8,660 bases of DNA from an uncultured Synergistales bacterium (GTDB lineage: Bacteria; Synergistota; Synergistia; Synergistales; Aminobacteriaceae): contig CAJORD010000058.1 in the NCBI GenBank assembly GCA_905236605.1, forward strand, positions 1-8,660, written 5' to 3'. Made by a program: the position numbers and the translations under genes. The notes under the pieces are model-generated. The model saw nothing but the letters and a program-made list of their open reading frames with translations. It had not been told where the DNA came from and did not search any database. Of this stretch, positions 1-4,829 are shown piece after piece. Numbering within the stretch: position 1 is the first letter of the stretch; the number at the start of each line of letters is the position of its first letter.

Positions 1-56
1 ACGTCAAGATACCATTGTGAATAATTTTCTTCTTTGGGTGTGATGTTGCGTGCCAA
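1..56 (-). CDS. proS: Prolyl-tRNA synthetase, N-terminal fragment (cut by window edge)
   Basis: Only the first 18 codons plus two bases are in the window; the gene continues past base 1. Reading leftward from a TTG at 56-54, the peptide contains NITPKEENYSQWYLD. From memory this matches the start of archaeal/eukaryotic-type prolyl-tRNA synthetases, which charge tRNA-Pro with proline in the cytoplasm and typically begin with an ITPR.EDYS.WY.D-like block. A strong ribosome binding site, AAAGGAGA, lies 10 nt upstream of the TTG (about 67-75 on the plus strand). No in-frame ATG or GTG sits between it and the TTG, which is why I choose this rare start. The gene follows the MBL hydrolase gene in the same direction after 57 nt and may be co-transcribed with it. 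The identification rests on about 18 residues, so it is probable rather than certain. Confidence 0.7.
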   Translation of the reverse strand, partial: MARNITPKEENYSQWYLD

Positions 57-113
57 TTTATAAAAGTCTCCTTTGAATTTTTCTACAAAAAATTTTCACC
101 TACTTGTATTTTA

Positions 114-761
114 TTATAAAACGTGATGATAAAGTTTATAGCGTGTTCGTTCGGCTTTGACTGTTGTAGGGTCTGAATGTCCTGAAAGCAAAACTGTATC
201 ATCAGGGAGCGTAAAAATTTTTTCGTTTATGCTCTTTCTTAAGTCGTTGCCATTGCCGCCGGGGTACATAGTGCTGCCGATGCTTCCTTTGAAAATTGTA
301 TCGCCGACGAAGGCAATTTTTTCATTTTCTGAATACAGCACAACGGAGTCTTCTGTATGGCCCGGCGTGTGAATGACTTTTAAGAAAAAATCAGGATTTT
401 TGTTGTTATTCAGCGAAATTAAATCGCCGTCATGAAAATAATGAACATCTCTAACATAAATATCATTGCCGCAAAAACGCGATAAATTTTTCATCGGGTC
501 AAGCAAATATAAATCCGCGTTTTCGTAAGCATATACGGGAATGTCATTTGAAATTCTTATTTGTCCTATGCCGCCTGTGTGGTCAAAGTGGCCATGAGTT
601 AACAAAATTTTTTCAATCACCCAAAAATTTTCCCGCGCGGTTTTTAAGAGCCGTTGGCCTTCTGCGCCGGGGTCAATCAGAAAACAGCGGTTAGTTTTTT
701 CGTCAACAAAAAAATAACTATTGACTTCAAAATATCCTTTGACGGGGACTTTATAAAACAT
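114..761 (-). CDS. MBL-fold metallo-hydrolase (glyoxalase II / YcbL-like)
   Basis: This is a 215-residue cytoplasmic metallo-beta-lactamase-fold hydrolase. The metal-binding signature THGHFDH puts ligands at H56, H58, D60 and H61. H135 in HTPGHTEDS, D154 in GDTIF and H195 in SGHSDPTT complete a two-metal site. The block GDTIFKGSIGS is typical of the short glyoxalase II-like/YcbL group, which hydrolyses thioesters such as hydroxyacyl-thiols. The length fits a stand-alone YcbL-type enzyme without the C-terminal substrate-binding domain of true glyoxalase II. Its ATG lies inside the last codons of the upstream dsbA-like gene (11-nt overlap). A weak AGAGG sits about 12 nt upstream within that gene, so translation is probably coupled. 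It therefore falls under the TetR-controlled promoter at about 1447-1475. The fold is certain; the substrate (a thioester, or a persulfide-type substrate as in some relatives) cannot be read from sequence. Confidence 0.9.
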   Translation of the reverse strand: MFYKVPVKGYFEVNSYFFVDEKTNRCFLIDPGAEGQRLLKTARENFWVIEKILLTHGHFDHTGGIGQIRISNDIPVYAYENADLYLLDPMKNLSRFCGNDIYVRDVHYFHDGDLISLNNNKNPDFFLKVIHTPGHTEDSVVLYSENEKIAFVGDTIFKGSIGSTMYPGGNGNDLRKSINEKIFTLPDDTVLLSGHSDPTTVKAERTRYKLYHHVL

Positions 762-1395
762 TTTTCTTGTGAACCTCTAAAATTGCTTCTCGCATTAAAT
801 CCGCGTTTTGAGTTCCTGAAATCGTATACTTGTCGCCAATTATATAAAATGGCACGCCGTGAATCCCGCGTTGAAAAGCTTCATATTCATCTTTCTTCAC
901 GTCTTCTTCAAATTGATTCGACGCAAGCAAATTTTTGACTTCAAACGACGCAAGCCCGGATTTCTCGCCGATGTCCTGTAAAACGTCAAAATCTGCAAGT
1001 TCTTTATTATCTGTGAAGTACGCTTTGAACAAATTTTCGATTAATCTTTCTGTTAAAGCCGGATCATTTTTGCTTTGAGCAAGTTTCGTGAGCCTGTGAG
1101 CGTCCATTGTGTTTGTAAAAAGCGTTGTCGCATATTTGAAATCAAGACCTTCACTGCGTCCCATTCTCGAAATAACTTCAATTTGAATGCCGGCTTGAGC
1201 AAAAGAAATTCCGTACTTGTTTGCAAATCTTGTTTGAGTGTCGCCGTTTGATTTTTTCGGTGCTGTAACGTCAAGTTGAAAACTTTTCATTTCGACTTCA
1301 ACAGGAAAATCTAAATCCTTGATAGCTTTTTTCAATCTTGCTTCACCGATATAGCAATACGGGCAAGCATAATCCGACCAATAAACAATTTTCAT
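751..1395 (-). CDS. DsbA-family oxidoreductase, FrnE-like
   Basis: This 214-residue thioredoxin-fold protein starts directly with its first beta strand and has no signal peptide, so it is cytoplasmic, unlike periplasmic DsbA. The active site CPYC is at C11-C14, within SDYACPYCYIGEARL, the hallmark of the FrnE/2-hydroxychromene-2-carboxylate-isomerase-like branch. The cis-proline loop is at V181-P182 in GIHGVPFYIIGDKY, and SGTQ at 193-196 is the usual family ending motif. The helical insertion typical of DsbA lies between about residues 45 and 165. Members catalyse dithiol/disulfide exchange and are often induced by oxidative or electrophile stress. The start is supported by GGAGG nine nt upstream. 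It is the first gene after a near-consensus promoter that overlaps two palindromic operators, and it overlaps the downstream MBL hydrolase gene by 11 nt. The in vivo partner is unknown. Confidence 0.92.
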   Translation of the reverse strand: MKIVYWSDYACPYCYIGEARLKKAIKDLDFPVEVEMKSFQLDVTAPKKSNGDTQTRFANKYGISFAQAGIQIEVISRMGRSEGLDFKYATTLFTNTMDAHRLTKLAQSKNDPALTERLIENLFKAYFTDNKELADFDVLQDIGEKSGLASFEVKNLLASNQFEEDVKKDEYEAFQRGIHGVPFYIIGDKYTISGTQNADLMREAILEVHKKNVL

Positions 1396-1420
1396 TTTAT
1401 GAAACCTCCATCAAAAATTT

Positions 1421-1438
1421 AATAGAACGTGTTCTATT
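1421..1438. promoter_or_regulatory. Operator O1, inverted repeat (likely TetR-family site)
   Basis: AATAGAACGTGTTCTATT is a perfect inverted repeat with 8-bp arms around a 2-bp centre. For the leftward dsbA promoter it spans roughly +3 to +20. It shares the core GAAC-N2-GTTC with the second site at 1451-1468. Its size and symmetry fit a TetR dimer. That the neighbouring regulator binds it is inferred from its position. Confidence 0.82.
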
Positions 1439-1470
1439 TTGAAATTATAATATCGAACATGTTCTATAAT
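1439..1470 (+). promoter_or_regulatory. Possible rightward promoter for tetR
   Basis: A perfect TATAAT is at 1465-1470, about 32 nt before the tetR ATG. The best -35 is TTGAAA at 1439-1444, but the spacer is then 20 nt, which is long; TTCTAT at 1462-1467 gives a 17-nt spacer instead. Either -10 overlaps operator O2, which would give autorepression. The exact promoter elements are uncertain. Confidence 0.45.
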
Positions 1471-1475
1471 GTCAA
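1447..1475 (-). promoter_or_regulatory. Leftward promoter for dsbA-like / MBL genes
   Basis: On the minus strand a perfect -35 TTGACA (1475-1470) is followed after exactly 17 nt by TATTAT (1452-1447), a 5/6 match to the -10 consensus. The start site should fall near 1440, giving a leader of about 45 nt before the dsbA-like ATG at 1395. Operator O2 fills almost the whole -35/-10 spacer and O1 lies just downstream of the start, so a bound repressor would block polymerase. Confidence 0.85.
1451..1468. promoter_or_regulatory. Operator O2, inverted repeat (likely TetR-family site)
   Basis: TATCGAACATGTTCTATA contains the perfect palindrome GAACATGTTC; the outer arms match except for one C/T position. 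Its centre is exactly 30 bp from that of O1, close to three helical turns, so two dimers would sit on the same face of the DNA. It lies between the -35 and -10 of the leftward promoter and overlaps the presumed rightward tetR promoter. Confidence 0.82.
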
Positions 1476-1501
1476 GAAAAAAATTCAGGGGGAAAAATTT
1501 T

Positions 1502-2110
1502 ATGACTCTTAGAAGTGGAAGACCTATAAAAGATGAAAATTCTTCAGGAAGCCAACAAAAAATTATTGACGCGGCGACTAAACTTATAAATGAAGGAAGA
1601 GCTTCGGATATAACGGTGCGAAAGATTTGTGAAATTGCTGATATTTCGATTGGAACTTTTTATCATTATTTTGGTGATAAAGATTGGTTGCTGATGTCTT
1701 TTGTGCGTGTGCCGTTTTCATGTGGGGAACTTGAAACGCCGTTACAAGACATTGCCGGACGAATTAGCGAACTTTACATGTTTTTAATTAATAAATATAT
1801 TAAACTTGGTAAAAATTTCATGAAAAATTTTTACACGACTGACAACGAGGCTTTATCGGCTTATATGAGCGAATATAGCGGGAAATTTTTGCCTAATACA
1901 ATCATGGCCCGCAGTGAACACGAACTTAACGAAGCTTTGAATGCGGGATTTATAAAAAGCGAGGCGAATATTCATTTGATTTCTCAAGATATTTGCACGA
2001 TTGTGAAAGGCTGCGTTTTTGAATGGTGTTTAAGCGATTCTAAAATAGATATTGAAGCGACGTTGAACAGAATTATAAAAAATTATCTCTCTCCTTATAT
2101 GATAAATTAA
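1502..2110 (+). CDS. TetR/AcrR-family transcriptional regulator
   Basis: This 202-residue protein has a classic N-terminal TetR DNA-binding domain. A helix-turn-helix spans about residues 37-58 (ITVRKICEIADISIGTFYHYF) and is followed by DKDWLL. The rest (about 65-202) is a helical ligand-binding/dimerisation domain with no recognisable ligand class. I choose ATG 1502, preceded nine nt upstream by the GGGGG ribosome binding site, over an in-frame ATG at 1469. The latter abuts operator O2, overlaps the presumed -10 and lacks a binding site. The gene diverges from the dsbA/MBL pair across two matching operators, so it most likely represses both that operon and itself. Five cysteines (C43, C74, C165, C171, C176) leave room for thiol-based sensing, but this is speculative. 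It converges on the DUF501 gene across 38 bp. Confidence 0.93.
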   Translation: MTLRSGRPIKDENSSGSQQKIIDAATKLINEGRASDITVRKICEIADISIGTFYHYFGDKDWLLMSFVRVPFSCGELETPLQDIAGRISELYMFLINKYIKLGKNFMKNFYTTDNEALSAYMSEYSGKFLPNTIMARSEHELNEALNAGFIKSEANIHLISQDICTIVKGCVFEWCLSDSKIDIEATLNRIIKNYLSPYMIN

Positions 2111-2148
2111 AACTATCCCGAAAATTTTTGAGAGAGTTTTTACAAATT

Positions 2149-2739
2149 TTATTTTGAAGTTAAGCCCTTGAGAGAACATAAAGCCCTCCCGCAGTCCCCG
2201 CAAAGTCCTTTTGACTTCAGCCACTCGCCGGCGGGGTGACGGCCAAGCGCTATAAACGAAGCCGTTTGAAGGTGCAGACACTTGACATTAATTTTTTCAG
2301 TGTCGTAACGGATTCCGCCGACGCCTCCGCGAATTAAATTTTTGAAAATTCTTTCGTGATATTTCCGCATGAATTTTGCTAAATTTTTATTCATGAGCTT
2401 CATTCTGATTTTTTGATGTTCAAAATTATATTTTCGCCATTGATGATGAAGTTCGTGAAGCGTCAAAAAATTTTCGAGTTCGTTCACGCCGTTTTGAGAT
2501 TCGATAGTCCCTGCAAGTTTTATTAAGTAAGGACACATTAGCCAAAACGTCGTCGGGAACGGCCGAAGAGATTTTGAAAACGGTTTACAAATTATTACTT
2601 GCACATGATTGAAACGACATTTTTTAACGTCAACGATTAAAGACGAATCGAAACGACGTTTTTTGTCGAGGACAATATTAAAACCGGAAGATGATTTTTC
2701 ACATCTCCCGGCTCTAACAACAAAAAAAGAGTTATTCAT
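2149..2739 (-). CDS. DUF501 domain protein
   Basis: This 196-residue protein has the conserved blocks I associate with DUF501, a family of unknown function found in Actinobacteria, Thermotogae and Synergistota. They are FPTTFWLMCPYL (about 61-72), ESQNGV soon after, and GGVGGIRYD...VKCLHLQTASFIALGRHPAGEW (about 138-173). C69, C154, H156 and H168 are the conserved Cys/His residues. The N-terminal 40 residues and a C-terminal CGDCGRALC segment (C180, C183, C188) lie outside the core; the latter could bind metal. There is no signal peptide or membrane segment. It starts 11 nt after the S1-domain gene with only a weak AAAGAAG binding site, so it belongs to the same operon and may be translationally coupled. 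In Actinobacteria, DUF501 genes are often found near eno, ftsB/divIC-like and ppx/gppA genes. None of those is visible here. Confidence 0.82.
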   Translation of the reverse strand: MNNSFFVVRAGRCEKSSSGFNIVLDKKRRFDSSLIVDVKKCRFNHVQVIICKPFSKSLRPFPTTFWLMCPYLIKLAGTIESQNGVNELENFLTLHELHHQWRKYNFEHQKIRMKLMNKNLAKFMRKYHERIFKNLIRGGVGGIRYDTEKINVKCLHLQTASFIALGRHPAGEWLKSKGLCGDCGRALCSLKGLTSK

Positions 2740-2750
2740 AATGAGCTTCT

Positions 2751-3320
2751 TTAATCTTTGTTATTTCTCCGTCGCGTGCTTCGTCCCGAACGTGAAGAAT
2801 TTCGTGTGTTTAAGTCCGTGATTTTTGCTTCGCTGGTCTTGAGAAAAGATGCCATCTTCTTTTCAAAATTGTCGGCTTCCTCGGGCGTAGTCTCTCTACG
2901 AAATTCGCGCCTCTCTCGAAAATCCCGGACTTCACGGAACTGATTATTATTTCCATTTTGCGACCTATTAAATCGCGGTCTGAAATTTTCGCGGTTGCCT
3001 TGATTCATTGGACGCGGAGGACGTTGGCCAGAATGAGGCTGCGGTGCGGGAGGCTCTAGCGTCTGTTTTATGGATAAGTCAATTCGTCCGCGCTCGTCGA
3101 TTTTAATGACTTTGGCTTTGACGTTATCCTGAATTTTCAAAACTTCGTTGACGTCTTTAACAAAATTATAAGCAAGCTCGGAGATGTGAATCATTCCTTT
3201 GCGTCCATTGCTTGCAATTCTTACGAACGCACCGTAAGGCATAATCTGCTCGACTGTGCAGTCAACGATGTCTCCTGTGTTTAATCCGGCTGAAGGGTCT
3301 GCATTATTAACCGTAGCCAT
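2751..3320 (-). CDS. S1 RNA-binding domain protein with Arg/Asn-rich tail
   Basis: This is a 189-residue cytoplasmic protein. Residues about 12-87 form one S1 OB-fold domain: GDIVDCTVEQIMPYGAFVRI, then GMIHISELA, then VKAKVIKIDERGRIDLSIK, the usual S1 landmarks. It resembles YabR/GSP13-type single-S1 proteins, which bind RNA or ribosomes. The remainder is low complexity. About 88-145 is rich in P, R, N and Q with RF/RP/RE-type pairs. A short region at about 146-175 looks helical, and the end (RSGRSTRRRNNKD) is strongly basic. Such tails usually add non-specific RNA affinity; this is inferred from composition. The start is supported by AAGGAGC 11 nt upstream. It lies 66 nt after the 3387-3974 gene and 11 nt before the DUF501 gene, all leftward. 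The RNA target is unknown. Confidence 0.9.
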   Translation of the reverse strand: MATVNNADPSAGLNTGDIVDCTVEQIMPYGAFVRIASNGRKGMIHISELAYNFVKDVNEVLKIQDNVKAKVIKIDERGRIDLSIKQTLEPPAPQPHSGQRPPRPMNQGNRENFRPRFNRSQNGNNNQFREVRDFRERREFRRETTPEEADNFEKKMASFLKTSEAKITDLNTRNSSRSGRSTRRRNNKD

Positions 3321-3386
3321 AAAAAAATTTTGCTCCTTGAAAAAAAAATTTAGTTTGAATATTTTACCGCAAAAAAATTTACTCGT

Positions 3387-3974
3387 TTATAGCCAACGCC
3401 ATTCAGGTTTTGACCCCATACCGAGTCTACGAATTAAATAAACATTCTTTGCTTTATTATGTCGACTGCCGGGGTTGTACCAAATTAAGAGAGTTCCGCG
3501 CTGTTTATTCAAAACGAGTTTCTCGACCGCGCCTTCGACTATAGGGCCATAGCACGCTAAAATCATTTCGTTACTTGCGACAGTTGGCTTTTTCTTTAGA
3601 ATTTTTAGAGTGTTGCCTCGTTCTTGCGGCATAGCTTGAACCTGTTTCAGTGGCGACGAAGTTTTAATTTTCTTGCCGAGTGTGATTTTATGCGTCTTAA
3701 TGTCTTGTTTGACGTAGCGTTTAATTTTTTGATTTCGTGATTTCACTTGCTCCGTTAGAAGTTTATAGCGCTTGGCCGAACATGGAATTTTTTTATCGAG
3801 GTCGAAAGGATTGCCGACGCTGATTTTAATTTGCGGATAAACATGTTGCGTCGGAACTCGCGTTTTCATTTTCACGACCTCCGGCGGCTCTACGTTGAAG
3901 TCGTCAATTCTGTAAACAGTAACATCACGAATAGCATGACGCGCTATAAAATCCCGGATTCCAGAAAGCGGCAT
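3387..3974 (-). CDS. Uncharacterised basic protein
   Basis: I do not recognise this 195-residue protein. It is highly basic, with Lys/Arg clusters throughout the middle third (for example KSRNQKIKRYVKQDIK). It has no signal peptide, membrane segment or obvious enzyme motif. The N-terminal part (RDFIARHAIRDVTVYRIDDF) looks folded. The C-terminal 60 residues (NEMILACYGPIVEGAV...TLLIWYNPG..KNVYLIRRL) look like a small beta-rich domain. The central stretch, about residues 85-130, looks like a flexible linker. Its ATG lies 4 nt after the stop of the preceding gene, with GGAAGGAGC overlapping that stop, so the two proteins are almost certainly made together and may form a complex. The charge suggests nucleic-acid binding, and an S1 RNA-binding gene follows; that is inference only. 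Confidence 0.78.
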   Translation of the reverse strand: MPLSGIRDFIARHAIRDVTVYRIDDFNVEPPEVVKMKTRVPTQHVYPQIKISVGNPFDLDKKIPCSAKRYKLLTEQVKSRNQKIKRYVKQDIKTHKITLGKKIKTSSPLKQVQAMPQERGNTLKILKKKPTVASNEMILACYGPIVEGAVEKLVLNKQRGTLLIWYNPGSRHNKAKNVYLIRRLGMGSKPEWRWL

Positions 3975-3978
3975 TCGC

Positions 3979-4533
3979 TTAGCTCCTTCCAGTCGCGAGG
4001 AAGTTCAGGGCCTTTCCAAGTCGCGTGAACGGTTCGAGAACGTTCATTGATGCAGCAGAAAATGACAAAATCGCCGCCGCCTGTTGAACTTCGTCGGGGC
4101 GAGTGTTCTCTGAAAATTCTGCTCTTAAAGGCGCGCCGTTAGGTTCAACCTGAATCATAAAGACGCTAGGCTCAGCTGTAGTTTCAATATGTCCGACGGC
4201 GTCTAAAGGAACGTGTGGCGATTCTTCAAGCATTACAGTTATAATTTTGCTGTTGGCTTTTAAGGGAGCTAATATATCGCTGTCGTTACAAATCCAAATT
4301 TGCGGCTGAATTTCTACCGCGTCAATCAGACTTTCAAGAATTAATTTTTCTTTTGCGTATTTACCGAACGACTCGCCGTATAAAATTCTTGCTAAGTGAT
4401 CCGGCCTTAGAGGTTCGGTGCGCGCAAAATCTAACGGGAATCCCTTTGAATCAGTTACGAGAGCCGCGCCGCGGATCATTGTTTCAGAACCTTCGATTAT
4501 CATATAGCCGAGCGAATTATTTTGTGAAGCCAT
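3979..4533 (-). CDS. Uncharacterised conserved-looking protein
   Basis: This 184-residue soluble protein is the first gene of the leftward four-gene group. I do not recognise a named family. The N-terminal block GYMIIEGSETMIRGAALVTDSKGFPLDFARTEP...ARILYGES reads like a well-conserved alpha/beta sensor- or binding-type domain; from memory, similar PLEFR.TEPIRP..LQRILYG-like blocks occur in uncharacterised proteins of deep-branching bacteria. The rest alternates strands and helices, with no catalytic motif that I can identify. I choose ATG 4533, which has GGAGAG seven nt upstream. A longer frame from a TTG at 4560 would translate the ribosome binding site itself. The gene is separated by 4 nt from the basic protein gene downstream. 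A promoter-like TATAAT on the minus strand lies about 57 nt upstream. Confidence 0.8.
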   Translation of the reverse strand: MASQNNSLGYMIIEGSETMIRGAALVTDSKGFPLDFARTEPLRPDHLARILYGESFGKYAKEKLILESLIDAVEIQPQIWICNDSDILAPLKANSKIITVMLEESPHVPLDAVGHIETTAEPSVFMIQVEPNGAPLRAEFSENTRPDEVQQAAAILSFSAASMNVLEPFTRLGKALNFLATGRS

Positions 4534-4560
4534 AAAATTTCTCTCCTTTTTCAAATTCAA

Positions 4561-4612
4561 AATTAAAAGTTTCTTACTTAATTGTCGAAATTATAACGCT
4601 TAACTTTTAATT
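4561..4612. repeat. 11-bp inverted repeat around a promoter
   Basis: AATTAAAAGTT at 4561-4571 is matched exactly by its reverse complement AACTTTTAATT at 4602-4612, with a 30-nt loop. The loop contains the -10 candidate of the leftward operon. It may be an operator pair, a leader hairpin, or a chance product of AT-rich sequence. Confidence 0.5.
4590..4595 (-). promoter_or_regulatory. Candidate -10 box for the leftward four-gene operon
   Basis: On the minus strand this reads TATAAT, a perfect -10, about 57 nt upstream of the ATG at 4533. No good -35 is present at 16-18 nt. If the box is used, it probably needs an activator, or the -35 is degenerate. Confidence 0.4.
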
Positions 4613-4718
4613 ACGAGTTCAGACTCATGAAGCGGAACTTGCGTCATGGGGATCGAATTTCTATTTTCAAAATTAAATCTGTGAACTTTGATGATGAGAA
4701 TAAAATTTTAAGATTTTT

Positions 4719-4742
4719 GTAGTGACCAAAGTAGTGACCAAA
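4719..4742. repeat. Perfect 12-bp tandem duplication
   Basis: GTAGTGACCAAA occurs twice in direct tandem (4719-4730 and 4731-4742). It lies about 50 bp left of the direct repeat bracketing the R-M genes. On the minus strand one open frame reads FGHYFGHY across it. Its origin is unknown. Confidence 0.8.
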
Positions 4743-4791
4743 ATCATTCTGCTTCGGGGAAATTTGTTTGGAAATTAATGTAAATTATATC

Positions 4792-4826
4792 ACTTTGAAA
4801 AAAATGAATTTTCTGATAAAGTTGCA
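4792..4826 (+). repeat. Direct repeat copy A (left end of R-M cassette)
   Basis: This 35-bp sequence begins ACTTTGAAAAAA, contains ATTTTCTGATAA and ends TTGCA. It matches copy B (6613-6647) at 31 of 35 ungapped positions; mismatches are at positions 13, 15, 29 and 30. It lies directly upstream of the endonuclease ATG at 4830. It contains a promoter-like arrangement: TTGAAA (4795-4800), a 16-nt gap with an extended TG, then TAAAGT (4817-4822). Confidence 0.85.
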
Positions 4827-4829
4827 AGC

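Larger units (their letters stand above)
4534..4829. other. Intergenic region between the leftward operon and the R-M genes
   Basis: About 300 bp lie between two divergent units. From left to right the region holds the ribosome binding site of the 4533 gene, an 11-bp inverted repeat (4561-4612) enclosing a leftward -10, and a stretch with no convincing gene (4613-4718). A perfect 12-bp tandem duplication (4719-4742), an AT-rich stretch, and the left copy of the 35-bp direct repeat (4792-4826) follow. Short open frames exist on both strands but none has a ribosome binding site. One, on the minus strand at 4647-4784, could be a decayed gene tail. I see no tRNA or other structured RNA. Confidence 0.6.

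Noticed and set aside
57..113. TACAA/TTGTA inverted repeat between the MBL gene and proS as a terminator
   Set aside because: The 5-bp stem has a 15-nt AT-rich loop and no GC content, so it is not convincing.
1053..1274. Alternative-frame open readings opposite or within the dsbA-like, S1, DUF501 and gpmA genes
   Set aside because: They lie entirely inside genes with clear family motifs, lack ribosome binding sites and show no motifs of their own.
1469..1501. Earlier in-frame ATG for tetR at 1469
   Set aside because: It has no ribosome binding site, overlaps the presumed -10 and abuts operator O2. ATG 1502 has a good binding site and gives a standard TetR N-terminus.
2087..2141. CTCTCTC / GAGAGAG inverted repeat followed by five Ts after the tetR gene, as a terminator
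   Set aside because: The stem is only 7 bp, the loop is 36 nt, and the left arm lies inside the tetR coding sequence. This is too weak to call an intrinsic terminator.
4534..4560. N-terminal extension of the 4533 gene from a TTG at 4560
   Set aside because: The extension would translate the GGAGAG ribosome binding site and its AT spacer. ATG 4533 is the natural start.
4613..4680. tRNA-like fragment around GGGGATCGAATTT, possible attachment site
   Set aside because: No acceptor, D or T stems can be paired around it, so it does not fold as a tRNA or a tRNA end.
4627..4722. 31-codon plus-strand frame ending at the 12-bp tandem repeat
   Set aside because: It has no ribosome binding site and no recognisable product, and overlapping frames on the other strand are equally open. 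It is probably chance.
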